Of a DNA stretch of 64,000 nucleotides, positions 39,101 through 54,100 are shown one piece after another. How positions within the stretch are numbered: position 1 is the stretch's first letter; each line of letters opens with the position of its first letter. Location of the stretch: NCBI GenBank assembly GCA_036874045.1, contig CM072345.1:9720501-9784500 (forward strand), in the 5' to 3' direction. Origin of the DNA: Cymodocea nodosa (Eukaryota > Streptophyta > Magnoliopsida > Alismatales > Cymodoceaceae). The position numbers were made by a program, and so were the translations under genes. A model generated the notes under the pieces. That model did no database searches. It was given only the letters and a program-made list of their open reading frames with translations, and was not told the DNA's origin.

Positions 39101-42100
39101 AATCTCCAACAGCATAAAGCCTTTGAGGCTTCTCTTGGTTCCTTAAACAATGTTGGAAATCTTGCATTAATGGCTTCTCATCGGTACAAATCCTCAAACA
39201 TCCACAGGCTCACCGGATTGTAATTTAGATTTCATTTGTGTTTGGAATGCAGATTTCAATTGAATGTAAATGTGCAATTGGCCAATGATTTTGTTTGCCA
39301 GTGTTCTGGCCTTTAAAAAATAAATGTGGAAATGGTGATGAACAGGGACACACATCTTACTTTTCTTAATTTATATTTACTATGGGGACAAACCTAGTGC
39401 ATGAGGCTTCCTTTCAGACTTTATGCCCACAGTTAGGGGGACTTTCAAGGATTTTATCCTGTGATCTCCAGCTCATGATAGCTGTTTTAACTGTTGCATC
39501 AGGGCTCAACCTCTTAATTTTTGTTTTACAAATGAAATTAAAATCAGAGAACTTGTTGCTGCATTTGAATTTTGTTCTTTGCTTCCAAGAAACCACACAA
39601 GAATCCTTCAATATTTGCTTTTGTCAATTTCAGCCAAAACTTGGAAGGCTTTGTTGTTAAAAAATCAACTGGTGATGTGGATGGTTAGTGACTTTAGGAT
39701 GAGTCATCGTTTGAATGCATTCATCAAATTTCTCTCATGTATGAATCTATACGGTCCTGTGAATCTAGTACATGATGACCTTGTATGGAAATGACCAATA
39801 TTTATAGCCCTTGTAAATTTACATTATTCTTTTTCTTGTGTTTGTCACTCAGAAAATTGGCCAGAAACAAAAGGCCTCAATCATACTCTTGAACTTTTCA
39901 TATATTCTTATCTCTGCTAATGTTGTTATCCTTCTTACAGGCATGCACATCCTGGTAGTCCTTATGTATTTGGGCTTGCTGGGGTTGATGATGATGTTGA
40001 TTTTCCTGAGCCAATGCCAGTTGTTGGTATGGTATTCTACGCTATATGGTTCTTGAGAGATCAATACGAAATTTTCAACGATCATGCTAATTTGTTAGTC
40101 ATGTAGTTTGTGTTATTGGTTGCTATCAAGTATCAACTTATCATAAACAAGACTGTTGCATATAACGCACGGGGATTTGATTTACTTTTGATTCAATATT
40201 ATCTTTTTGGAGCCAAATTCTAATCCCTCATTGACAATTGAGAATGAAAGTAAAAAATGTTACTTTGAATAGGAATTGAGATCCTCTCCAATTCAGAGTA
40301 AATGGAGAGGCTCTAATTTCATGAATCTAGACCATTGATTTTTGTACACATGGTCCATTTTGATTGCATTAAGTCATTAAGTTTTTCATTTTTTCAAGAA
40401 AAAATATTTCATTTAAAATCTCACCATCCTAAGTGTATTTTAAGGGTTAGATCTAAGAATAAAACCTTTCCAATTGTGATGAATTGGATAGTATCCAAAT
40501 TCTTTAATGGACCTACTAGCCTAAAGTTTTAGATTCTCATAGTCAATGTGCTTTGCATTTTTAATTATAATTTTGCAATGTGACTGGTTAAATGCATATT
40601 ACCTGGCTTCCCATATGTGCTTTGATTAGTAACTTTTACTTGGTTTCGGTTTTCAATTTTCTTTACAATATCACTTCTAGTCATGCTAGTATTGGTGTTT
40701 TATCTTGTTAGTGTTTTAGAAAATGAAATTATGTAGATAATTTACCGTTCCAAAACTGTTGTGTTTTCTTTAAAAAGTTTATATTCCTGCACCATTGTTC
40801 TCATATTTGATCAACATTCAAAAGAATACCATGGCCATGATTTGATTACTTCTATTTAATTAGAAAGTAGTTTCTTTTTATTAACAAAATATTAAATTTT
40901 CCCATGATATTTTTCTCACACAACATGCAAGAATGTAAGTGAAGGCCTTGCAATTTCTTGTTTGGTTTTTTGTGTATATATGATCATTATGTTCATTTTC
41001 ATTTTTGATCAGTAAGGCAAATTACAAGTATGAAAAGTGCAATTGGAAAAAAAAGCTGATCGAACAAACAGGAATGAAAAAATGCTAGTTTCTAATGCTA
41101 CCATTAGATTTTTTTAACAATAAATCATATAACGGACCATTATATTGTAATTGATACGGTAATGAAACAGAAGATTCTGCTTATTGAAACATTAATGAAT
41201 CATGGTTGTCACCATCATCGACGATAATAATGTGGTGACACAGCTAGCACTTCGCCCCACCACCAAACCATCACTGCTGTCGGAGTTCCCGGCTGGTGAA
41301 TTTTTAGCTCAAGGAAATAACATGCTACCATTAGATTTGTCTTCTGTAGGACAGACTTATTCAAGGAGCAAGGAAGTAACATGACTTTGGGAATCAAAGC
41401 AGAAACTGTCGTGAAAGATGTGATGATTTCTTTAGAGGTATCTTTCAACTAAGTGGAAGGAATAAAAAAACAGTCTGGTGCATTGGGACTAGGTGCATGG
41501 TGCACTAGTAGACATTCTTGGTGTGGTGTGGTGATGACCATTGGTTGATCCATGAATAATGAAGCTTGTGTAATGAGACCATGCAAATAGTCCAAAATGT
41601 GAGAACTTCCATCAGTGTTGGAAGTTGTGCAAAATTAAGCATAGATTCAAGCCAATAAAAAGAAGAGACCAGAGAAATGATTTTTTCATCAAGGATTGGG
41701 AAACCTAAAGCTGACAAGACTGTTGGCAAATATTTTGGTGTGATTAGGTGGACTCCTTCAGGGCCATTACGTAGCTCCATAAATGGCAGATATGGTACGA
41801 AGAGCTGGACAGTTGCTGCTGCCCCTAACATGATAGATCAAATGCCCCTCCTGCATCATATCAAGGTTGAAGTTCGCAGATCTCTCTATTTCCTTATAGA
41901 TTCTAAGGATGATTTTACATGGATAGGCACACCTGATGAGAACATCTCTGTCAAAGCAGCATGGGAAGCAGTTAGGAAAAGGAATAGGCCAGCCAGATGG
42001 AATGAAGGCATTTGGAACAAATACTTACCCACCATAAGTGTCTTTCTTCCTTTGGAGGCTCTTTCATTCTGCTCTGCTAATGGAAACAAACATGAGGAAA

Positions 42101-45100
42101 ATGGGCTATCAATTGGCATTGAGATGCAAATATTGCACATTCTAGCCTCAAGAAGACTTGGGTCATCACCTATGCTTTGATGGGGAATTGGCTATCCAGT
42201 ATCGTTTATGGCTGAATAGGAAGTTAGAACTCAATTTAAGGAACCAAGCTGATTGGAGACACTTTGTTCAACATTCCTTGTTCTGAAGAATTTAAGTCTC
42301 TTGCTAGTAACTCCCATAAATTTGTGGTGCTCACAGCATTTAGGAGTGTTGGAAAGGATGGTGTGTTATTGCTAAAGTCAAATGATCCTTTGCGAATGTC
42401 AAAGCTAAGGTGGATTCATCTTTGGACACATTTCTCACAAGCTACACCAAGAAGTGCCCTTGCTATCCAAGATTAGTTTTAGATATTTGGAAGCTTGTTG
42501 GTTGATTGCAACTGGTTTCGCCTTGTCCAAACTTGGTCACTCTTGGCTGGGGTTAAACATTGATGGAGCAGTTAGCACTGATGGGAAGATAGTTGGTGGA
42601 GGTGTTGTTAGGAATGACCAAGGAGGCATTATTGCAACTTTTATAGAACCTTATAGACTACTCAACGTAGAGATGGTAGAGCCATGCTTAGTGGACACTA
42701 TTTGCAAGGAAATGGAGATTAACTTGGAACAACTCGAAGTTGAAGTAAATTCTCTCTCTCATTGAGGCACTCTAAAATAATCAATACACATTTGGCCAAG
42801 CCATCTCGCTCTAGACTACCATAAGAGATAAGATCAAGCAGACTCACTCCTTTAGCTCAAGATTCCAATAGGCTTGTAGGTTGAAAATTGGGCCTTAATA
42901 GTAGTCATAGACACCTTTTCAAGCAAGTTGGTTCCTTACCTTGTGAAGTTTGCCAATAATTACTCATTAATAAAATGGGGGTTCCGTGCCTCGAAAACCT
43001 TCCTAGTGCTTTTGTTCAGTCTTCTCTGTCCTTTTGTAATCTTTAGTTTTTGGGCCCCATCCCTTTAATAGATGAGGGATATTATATTAAAAAAAATTTG
43101 GTGTGTTCGAAATAGTTGATCTTTGGAACTTAATGGAGTTATGCTCATAGTTGTATTGTTCATGCTTTATTAGTTAGTGAAAAATTTTGAAGTGCTTCTT
43201 GGGCATTGATAGATGTGTGGATGCTAATAAGTCGAGGAACAAATGAATCACCAACAAACTTGAGGATCCATCAAAGCACTATTTGGTCATGGGAAACTCA
43301 TGCAACATAACCTAGATTCTATTGGGTGTTTTCCTTGTTAATAGTCATGGGGGTGACACTGATGTTTTATTGATTGATGTTTGGGTGATATGGAGGAACA
43401 ACTTTGAACATGATGGTATTGAGTTGAGTGCTGATGTTTGGTGATAATGGAGAGGGTAGGAGGCATTAACGTAGGTGTGTGAGGTGTTGGTGATTGGTGA
43501 AGTGGTGGTAGACGATTGTGAAGAGAAAACCCTTGGAGAAGAGTTTGGGAGAAAAGAGTAAAGGTTATTACTAATGAATGAAAAGTTACAATATATATGC
43601 GACCAAGTTAAATAGATCCTTAACTAGATCTTAGTCCTAACTACATTAACTTCTACTTTTTGACACTCTCCCTCAAGTTGGTAGGTAAATATTTATCATT
43701 CCCAACTTATTATAGATATCACCAAATGCATTAATACCCAAAGCCTTTGTAAGAACATCAGTGAACGACATATAGATGATGCTTTTGACTACTAGATCTC
43801 GAATGTAGTGGTAGTCTATTTCAATGTGCTTAGTATGCTTGCGAAACATCTCATTTTTTGTAATGTAGATAGTTACTTGATTGTTACAATACATTTACAT
43901 AGGTAGTTGAACCTTCACCCCAAGTTCTTGAAGAAGTGACCTCAACCACATTATCTCACACATTGTTTCTCTCATGGACTTGTATTCTAACTTTGCACTT
44001 GAGCAAGTCACAACATTCTATTTCTTGCTCTTCCAAGTGATTAGATTCCCCCTATGTAGGTGAGATACCTAGACATTGACTTCCAATCTCCCTTATCACT
44101 AGCAAAATGAGCAATAGAAAGGACTTCTATCTTCAAGTGACCATTATGTTTGTATAGAAGTCTTTTTCCAGGTGTTTTCTTAATGTAGGCTAGGACTCTC
44201 TGTGCTCTTATCTAATGTGCTTGTCAAGTTTTGTACATAAATTAACTTAAAAGTCCTACACTATAGGTAATGTTAGGTTTGGTGACTATAAGATAAATAA
44301 GTTTTCTTACAAGTCTTCGATACTGTACCAAATCCTTAAGTTCTTCAAAGAAGTTATCCCAGAATGATGGATTTCTTTTGATAGGAGTATCTTTGGGTTT
44401 ACAGCCCAAGTGTCCCGTTTCTGTTAGAAGATCTAATGCATATTTCCTCTGATAGTACAATTTTATCTTTCGAGTAAGCAAACTAAATACCAAGAAAGTA
44501 CCTTGGGCATCTCATATCTTTTGTCTAAAAAACTATGGCTAGGTAATCCTTGGTTTTGATAATGCTGTTACAATCACTTCTTGTTAAGAGAATATCATCC
44601 ATATACACTACTAGTATAACAAGTCCTTGATTTGTTTGGCATGCAAAGATTAAGTGATCCACTGCACATCTTCTGAATTTACCCTTGAACATAGCTTGAC
44701 TAAATTTTCAAACCATGCCTGTAGACTTTATTTTAAGGCATAGATCACCTTACGTAGCTTGCACACTTGATTCTCCCCTTAAACAACATAATCTAACAGT
44801 TGTTCCATGTAAACTTCCTCTAAAAGATCTTCATAGAGGAATGCATTTTTGATGTCAAGTTGATGTAGCTCCTAGCCTTGGTTCACAACTAGTAAGAGGA
44901 CTACACAAATTGAGTTCAACTGGGCAATTGGTGAGAATGTTGCAGTATAATTAATGCCATACTCTTGGGTAAAGTCCCAAGCCATGAGTTTGGCTTTGTA
45001 TTGATCAATAGATCCATTTGGTCGATATTTGATAGTGAATACCTACTTGCATGAGATAACATTGGCTTCTATTGGACAAGAAATTAGCTTCGACATACCA

Positions 45101-48100
45101 CAAGACTGTAGGACATCCATAGCATCTTTTCAATGTGCTAGTTGTAGTGCCTCTTGATATGTCCTTGAAAGTGACTCATTCTGTATACTGAGTGTAAGAT
45201 TTCTACAAGAAGTCAAATGTTCATAGCCTATATAATGGACAATGAGATACTGGGTACAAGAGTGAGTACCTTTGCAAGGGACAATTAGAGGTTCATCAGT
45301 GGGTGCTATTAGATTTGCATCGGGGGACTCGATGTTGGGTGTTTGAGTGGCCATTGGATGAGGTTTCCTTTGTCGAGAGTACACCTATAATGGCTATGGA
45401 GTTGCCTTACAATCAACATGAGTTGAGTCCTTGTGACTCTCACTAGTAGAATCCCTAGTAGTACTTCCAAGGGACTCAAGAGGAATGACCACAAGTGTAG
45501 GAATAAGAATGGATTGATCAGAGAGAGGACTCTTAGAGAAATAGGCTTTGTCTTCAATAAAGGTAACATTAATAGAAATATGGTAACATCTGGGGTGAGG
45601 ATGATTAGACCTATACCTTTTTGAGTCCTAGAGTATCTAACAAACACACATTTAATTGCTTTAGCATTAGGCTTGTCCAAACCAGACTTAAGATCTTGAA
45701 CATAAATAATACACTCAAAGACATGAGGGGTTAACTCAAATAGTTCTCGTTCAAGATATAGATGATGTAAAGGGACTTTACCTCCTAAAGGTGTGGAGGG
45801 CATTTAATTGATCAAATATGCAACATTAAGAATTGCGTCAAACTAGAGTTACTTAGGAACTTTGATTTAGAGAAGCAGAGTGTGTGTAATGTCAAGGAGA
45901 TGCTGATGTTTTCTCTTAGCCACCTTATTTTGTTGAGAGGTGTGATGGTAAATAGTCTGATGGATGGTCTCCTATGAATCACAAAACTGTTGAAAGGAGG
46001 TACTAATGAACTCTAGGTATTATCACTATGCAAACCTTTTGGAGTTACAACAAATTGAGTTTTGATTTCATTAAAGTAATTTTTGATAATAGACAGAATA
46101 TTTTGACGATTTTTTGAGAGGTACACCCAACAAATTTTGGAAAAATCATCAATAAGCACAAGATAGTAGTGATGACCCCCACAAGAAGTAATATGACTCG
46201 AACCCCAAGCATCATAGTGCACAAGATCAAACATGTCACGACTGATAGTAAGTTGAATACACGCAAAGGTTGCCCTACTATGCTTTCCTAATTGACATGA
46301 CTCACAAGTATACTTAGGGATAGTGACCCATGGTAGAGCTTGGCGAAGTTTTTGTAAGGATAGATGACCTAACTGGTAATGCTATAGAAGAGGGGACTTA
46401 GAAGTTGATGATAAATGAGCAGTCAATCCACAAGGAGGTGTATCTTGAACTAGGATGTATTCTTTGGTGCTTCTTTTATGACCCAAACTAATCCTCGTAC
46501 CCGTCCACAAATCTTGAAGAATGTAGTGAAATAGAAAGAATGTTACACAACAGGATAGTTGGATGGTGATGACACTAATAGATAGAAGGTTGACTGAAAG
46601 ATTGGGAACATAAAGTATGTGATCAATGCAAAGATTAGATGTAACTTGAACAATGCTAACCCTTGAAATTTGACAAGTGCGACTATCAATGATGATGATA
46701 GTGCAATGATTGGACAATTGTTTCAAGTGAAGGAGAAGAGTAGTAGAACTTGTCGTATACTGAGATGTACCTAAGTCAACTATCCAAAGATTATTGCCCC
46801 TAACTACCATAATCATTTTTGTACTTGAGGTGGATGCTAGAGTAGCTGTGGTGAAGGAGGTAGAGGCCTGTCATTGGAAAATCCCATTGCTGCTGGAAAT
46901 TCCTGTCAACATCGCTTCTGCTGTTGGAAAATCCACTTTCACCCCTTGCATTGCCATTGTAACCACTTGATGCTGTTGTTTCCCAGGCCTGTGGTCTAGC
47001 CTGATTCATCCCAGGCCTTCTGCCCGGTCATCCAGTCTCCTTTCTTGGGCTGATCAGTTCTTGCTGCCATCCAAGGGTTAATAGTTGCAACTTGCTGTTG
47101 CGGCAAGCCATGCTACTGGTCCTCCTCTAAGTTGCTAATGTATTAGGCCAGGAAATTGGTAGGAGGACATTAAAACTATGTAGGTGGACAGGTAACTATA
47201 AAAACTTTATCCGGGCTGGATAGAGTTTTTATAGTTACCAATAATGTATTTGTACCTAGAGAGCTATCTCTAGGTCATTTAGCCTAATGTTACCTGTCCA
47301 GCTAATGTTAATACTTGTCCTTTATCCAGGCTTGGGACCAACTATGTAGGAGTTAACCTCCATAGGTGGAGTTTGTGTAATATAACACATTGTAATATAA
47401 TATTGGAAGATTAATATAATAATATTAATTACACTCGTCAACATCTAAAAATGTATTAAAAATATCAGGTTTTCATCTTTTAATAAATCCTAACACGTAA
47501 GTAACATAGAATTACTATTTTGTTCACTTCAAGTATTGAAGCATATGCCTCTCCCATGAGCTATTGGAAACAAACCCATGGCATGCATGCCAGACCAATA
47601 ATGTATTTGTACCTTTGTATCAAAAAGTTATACTTGGATTATTGCTAAATTTGACAATGGATCTAGCAATTATTTGACTAGAACAAATAAGATGAGACGT
47701 GTAAACAACATTCAATTGTGATTTTGATGAATCATATCTGGACACTTACCTAAATGAGTATGAATTATAAGAATAAACTGTTCTATGTCCTCGTGGCTGA
47801 CCTTTAATGACACAAAAAGAAAAAAAATCTTCATGGAAAAGGAATATTTTGAGGTAGCAATTTTATTATAGGTGTTTCATATAAACAAAATGTGTTTCGA
47901 ACCCTTGAAGTCCTGGTGATAAACAATGGGACCATCCTAATACATATCTTACGTCATGGTCCTTTGCTAATTTTATGCATTGGAAAACCCTCAAATTGGA
48001 AGGGTCAAATTCCACTTTACACAGAAATTGGATTGTTAATTGTTGTTAAGTACCAGAAATAAATCAATTCTTATTTACACCAGAAAGTTTTATTCCACAG

Positions 48101-51100
48101 TTTTGTAAATTAATGATTGATTGGATAAATATGTAAGATATATACTTTTTTATATATTTGTCTTATCAGATGAAGTAACCAATTTATTAATGTTGTACTT
48201 GTAATTGTAGTTAGTTGTTTTAGTGGTATAGTTTATTTTTTTTAAAATTATATATTTTAAATCTGGTCTATATTGTCACAGGTGTGGGATGGATTTCAAA
48301 TGAGACCCTGTTGTGTGAACCATCAATAGTTGTTTTGATGAAAATTTTCTATAATTTCTGTGGTACTTTTCATTAAGGTATATCTTTATGATTTAATGCT
48401 TTCTTCATTCCCACAGGAATTTCTCGTTCTGCAAAAGGATATTGCATGATTTCAGTGCTTGAGACCATGAAAACTTATTCAGAGGAGGATGGATTGACTG
48501 AAGAAGCCATAGTTACTAAGCTTCGCACTTGTCATTTCCATTATCTATTTCTGCATACCTCTTTACGGAAAAGTACTTCAGGTCTAATCTTCTAACTTCT
48601 CTTACTTCTTTTAGTATCATTTTGCTACTACTGCTCCTTTACTGTCTATGACTCATGATATTTTCTGTCTTCAAGGTGCATGTCGTTGGAGAGAATTTGG
48701 TGAAGGAGGGCTGCTATGGGCTGAATGTAAAGGGAAGAATTTTGAGTGGTTCGATGGAAATTCTACAGTAGAGATCCTTTGCAAGGTTTGCTACATTTAT
48801 TGCTTGGCAGGGATCTTGGTCTTTCTAGCTGATTAAATTCTGAATTCTCTAACTCCCATATGCAACCACTTTGACCTTTTTTATTTATTGCTGGTCTATC
48901 ACAGGGTTATTATTTTATCTCAACACCATTCTTCACTTTCGAAGTTTCTCTAAAATTGCAGTTGTTGATTTCTCTCTGTCTCTCTATGACAATGTTGTAA
49001 GAAATAGAAAGCAGACATTAGATGGATTGGAAATTAAAAGTTTTTTTAAATAGGGGTTTAAATGGGAGTTTATAGAAAATATTAAAAATTAAAAATAAAT
49101 CAATAAATATAAATATACTTATTTGATTTAAGAATGTGGTTCTAATTTTGATCAAATAGATTTTTTACTTACATGGGAGATGGATCAAATAGAATGTGCA
49201 AAGATTGTATGATTATTTTTGGATAAAAGTACACAACATAGGTTGTTAGTGTTAGATGCTAGTAACAAGATTATAAAGAAGAGAACTAAAGTACATAAGA
49301 ACTTAAGAATTAGGGGGGAGAATCTAAAAGGAGAGAAGAAAATGATATTTAGAGATAATTTGTTAAAAGAAGGAATATTGGAACTAGATGCATTTGTAAA
49401 TAAACTTTGGAATGGAATGACTACTTGTATTAAAAAATTGCTAAGAAAATTTTAGGATACTCTTGTGAGATAGCTCTATTAGGTAAAGAAAGTTGGCAGT
49501 AGAATGAAAATATACAAAAGTTAATAAAACAGAAAAGAGATAATGCTATAAAACCTATCATAAATTTAGAAATGAGGATAATATATAGAAGTATCAGATA
49601 ACAAAAAAGGAATGTTAAGAAAATTGCTAATGAAGTTAAGGCTTATATGATAGTTTGAATATAAAACAAAGGGTAAAAGGGGAATACGAACTGGCTTAAG
49701 GTTAGAGAAGGGAAATCTGAGATTTGAATGAAGTAGTATATTAGAAATGAAGAGGCTAGAGTTTTAGTTAAAGAAAGTGAAATAAATGATAGATAGTGTA
49801 GGTACTATAGTAAACTTTTTGATGAATCTATTGTTGGGCATTCTTAAAAAATAACAATAATCTGAGTCATAATCCTACTACGTGGTGTTGGCCATATAAA
49901 TCCTTTTCTTCCAAATATCTTTTATTTTTGATTAAATTACATAAATTTAAATATTCTCTTACATAAATTTATGTAATTTAATCACAGATAAAAATACGTG
50001 GTAGAAAAGGATTCATGTGGCTGAACACGCATTATGGGATTATGGCATGGGTTGTATACTTTGATTATAGTCACAATTATTAATTCAATATCAATACAAG
50101 ACAAATATTGTTTCAATTGCATATAATATAATTCAAAAGCATATTTTGTATATATTTGTTTATTAGTTAAGAACAAATCGTTAACAATTTACTTACTTTA
50201 TAAGGACAGTTAAGGTGTTACCAAAATGATGTCAATGACCTGTTGATAAGAACTCAAAGTGCAAAATCCAATAAAATTAACAAACATTTAAATAGGCTAA
50301 AGAGGGAAATCACCATTTTTCCTTACGAACAGGATAAATAGCTGTTTAAATCAGAAAACAACCTTTTTTAAACCATTTCTCATTTTTTTGAAAAATTTAG
50401 TAGATTGGTCTGTTAAAATATTTAAATGATGTTTGAAGTTTAAACCACTGATTTTCCCATTTTTTTAACAATTCTCTGCTTGCACATGCTTTTACATGTG
50501 TAAGACTGTATCTTCAATAACTATATAATCCGCTCATAAAATATTCTTGGTATATAACAGAATAACCTGAATCTTACATATTTTCAACTTTCCTTCTGAG
50601 TTTTGTGAATTACCGCAGGATCTTCTTTGTTAATCATTCCTTTTTCTTTCTCCTTTCTAAGGAGCTTTATTGCATATAATGTATTTTGCTGAAGATGTTT
50701 TTAACAATGTTGCAACTTCTAGGTTAGAGAAATCTATGGTCTTGATCATGATGCCACATTCCGAAATGTTACTATGTTATCTGGGAAGAAGCCCCAACCT
50801 TTATTCCTTGGAACAGCTACTCAGATTGGTCAGTTGTGCATATTTTCTCAATTGTATTTTGGTACTAGTAGTTCATGCAACTTAGTTTTAAGTGTACCTT
50901 TCAGGGGTGATCCCCACGGAGGGAATACCAAGTTTGTTGAACGTTCTTCTTCCATCAAATTGTGTTGGGCTTCCAGCATTGTAAGATAGCTAGTAAATGT
51001 CTCTCTTCTTATGTAGTTGCTTATTGCTTATGCATTCTGTTCATGCAATTTTCTTGGATACTTATTTCCTTTATGCAATTTGTGTGGTATAATAATCAAA

Positions 51101-54100
51101 GTAGACAAACTGATGTAGTTGCCTAGTTTGTATGAAAATTCTCATGGTGTCGTAACTTTAATTCAAGAGAAAGAATAGTGCTATCTTTTAAAGAGAGGGA
51201 ATATATTGAAAACATGTGACTAGGCCGGGGACATACTATAAAAAAAAATATTGAAAACATGTGACAATTTATTTAAATTGGTCCATGTGGATTAGGTAGT
51301 AAGCCAAAAGCACCTATGAACTTTTTGCATTATTGAACTATTGTAATGTGATGTCTTATCAACAAATAGAATGTACATATAAGAATTACTGATTTGTTCC
51401 CTATTGAGCTGGATTAACTAGACTGGTGTGTTGTTAATTGAACTAGTTGGCCAGTTGCTTCTCAAATGCTTGGCCTGTAAAATTGCAGAGAGGATTGACT
51501 TCGGTAGGGTCATCCTTCTTTTCTTTGTTGTTTAAATTAGACAAGCATGATGTAAGACGTGGATTAGATTTAGAATGGGAATTGTGTAGATGTATTCCCT
51601 ATATGGGACATTTGTTGTGGTATTTATACTCCATTAGTTATAGGTGGTGGTAGATAAGATTTGCCCAATGATCTCCAATCTTCTCTATGTGGATGACACT
51701 ATCTTTTTCCTTAATGGTTGAAAAAGGGTGTGGAAGAGGTTATGAAACTCTTGAATGACTTCCAAGCTTTGATGGGTTAGAGAGTAAATGCCAGGAAAAA
51801 TTTCTTTGTTGCTCCCAAAAACCTCACTGACCAAAGGATAGATATGATCAAAAACATCATAGGTTTTGACAGGGGGACTTCTCCTTTCGATATTTGGGTT
51901 GCTCGGTTGTCAAGGGAAGAGCAAAATGCATATACTTTGATAGTTTGATGCAAAAGGTGCATAAGAAGTTAGCATATTAGAAGGGTAAGTTACTCTCTCT
52001 AGGAGTTTGGTGGTCCTCTTTCTAGTGTAAGAAGATAGCTCTTTTTGCTAAATGACTTGGGGGTCGTGGCAACATCAACTTTTGAAGTGAATGGTGGTTA
52101 CTTTCTGGACCATTATTAGCTCAGGTGGAGTTGATGCCCAGGCTAGAGGATCCGTTGGTAGTTGAAGTGGCAACTAATTTAGGAGTGTTTGATAGTGTCT
52201 CCCTCCTACCCAATATTATCCTAGAAATTTGCAACAATTTACAATTCATAACAGATAATGAGGATGTCTTCAAGTGGGAACTCACCAACTGTGGAATCCT
52301 ATCAATTAGAATGGCATGCAAAGCAATTCTGGAAAAAGGGGAGCCGGTTAGGTTGAATGGTGGCTTATGGTGCAAGTTTATACCGATAAAGATATCTTTC
52401 TTCCTCTAGAGGCTTTTCCATTTTGTACTTCCAATGGAGATAAATGCTAGAAAGGGAGGATACTAGTTGGCCTCTTGTTGCAAATGTTCTAAATTTGGGT
52501 GAGATGAAGAGAACTCTTATCGTATTTGCTTCGAGGGAGGTTGGGCCATCCTTGGCAAATTTTGGATGAATAAGAAGTTGGGCCTTAACTTGCGTAATCA
52601 GGATGATTGGAAATTGTTTGTTCAGCAAACACTCACCCAAGTGAGCAAGAACTTGCCTATCAATGGTTTGAAATTTTTAGTGGCTAATATTCTATGGCAA
52701 TGCTGGAAGGAGAGGTGCTCAATGATCTATGAGAATAGGAATTGCTCTTTTGAGTGCATCAAGGAAAGGAGTGAAGTGGCTTTGACCATCTTCATGCAGA
52801 TCTTTGGAAGATCTCCATGCTGGCTTGGAGAAGGTGCCATAATGCAGTAATTAAGCTTCAAACAATTGGTTTCCATAGTGCTCACCACTAGATGGTACAT
52901 TTGGGACAAGCCATCGCATTTGAGGCTCAAGCTAAATATGGATGGAGCGGTCAATTTGGAAGGCTATGCGGTGGGGGGTGGAGTAGTTTGAGATGAAAAT
53001 GGATCCATTGTTTTTGCTTTCTGCAATTTTCAAGGTAGAATCAGTATTATGAAGGTGAGATCTATGCCTTGATGGAAGTTTTGCAGTATTGCTGGAGTAT
53101 GGGTATTTCTATTGGTCTTTTGGAGTGGAGATTGGCTCCCTTCCTCTGCTGAACCGTATCAAAGGCATTGGTTGCCTTGGGGGGCAAATAATGTCAAGAT
53201 GGGTAGACCTCTACTGGTCTATGGAGCTATTCCACTCCCTTTGCCATGTACACCGGGAAGCTAATTGTGTTGCAGATGCTCTGGCAAAGGCTGGCCTCAG
53301 TGGCCATAGGGGCCTTTTTTCAAGTACAAAGGATATTCTGGTGGAAGCCCGAAGGCATCCTTGTATGGACGCCTGGAGTATCCCTAGCAGTCTAAGATGC
53401 TAGGAATTTTGGATTCTGTTCTCTTATCACTTTTCAGTTTTTTGGTGATACCTTGAACATACTTGTAATAGATCTTTTACTTGGGTCCTCACCCTGTTAA
53501 TTGATTGGGGATTTTCTTTTAAAAAAAATAAAAAAAGATAAGAGCTGCCCATGATACAACGATCTTGTGGTGCTTAGTTGCTTGACATGTCAGCTTCAAT
53601 TGGCTCCCATTTGGTTGGATGGCATCCACATAGGCCCCATGGTCCAACCGTATCATACAGTGAGTCTCCATGTAAGACATTAAGGGAGTTCATGGTGATG
53701 TGTTCTGCTTGGTTAACTTGGCTGTCCTAGACTGACCTCTCCCTTGGTGGGGTCATAAATCAACTTTCATTGGGCATGCTGTCTGAGGAAGATCGGGTGG
53801 GCTGACCAACCAACCATGCAAGTGCAAAGGTAGAATCCAGTACTTTTTGATGTAAATTTTTTGGTTGCAACACAATGTAGTGGTTTTTCTTATTGAAACT
53901 AGTTTGCATTCTCAAATACTGGACTTGGCAATAGGATTCTATCAGTATTGGATGTCAAATTCATTGTTTTCCTTTTTTTTTCTTTTGCTTTCTTTCCTTT
54001 TCCTTTTTTATTTGCCCTGTTCTGATTGTCTTAATCAGGATTTGTACTCTGGATAAATCTTACTTGGAATGAGAATCACCCTGCTCTTATTCAAAATAAA

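Noticed and set aside
41677-42180. 167-codon open frame as a host gene
   Set aside because: It is the C-terminal part of an L1 ORF2.
45309-45803. 164-codon open frame as a host gene
   Set aside because: It reads as part of a Copia integrase region and lies within the Copia fossil.
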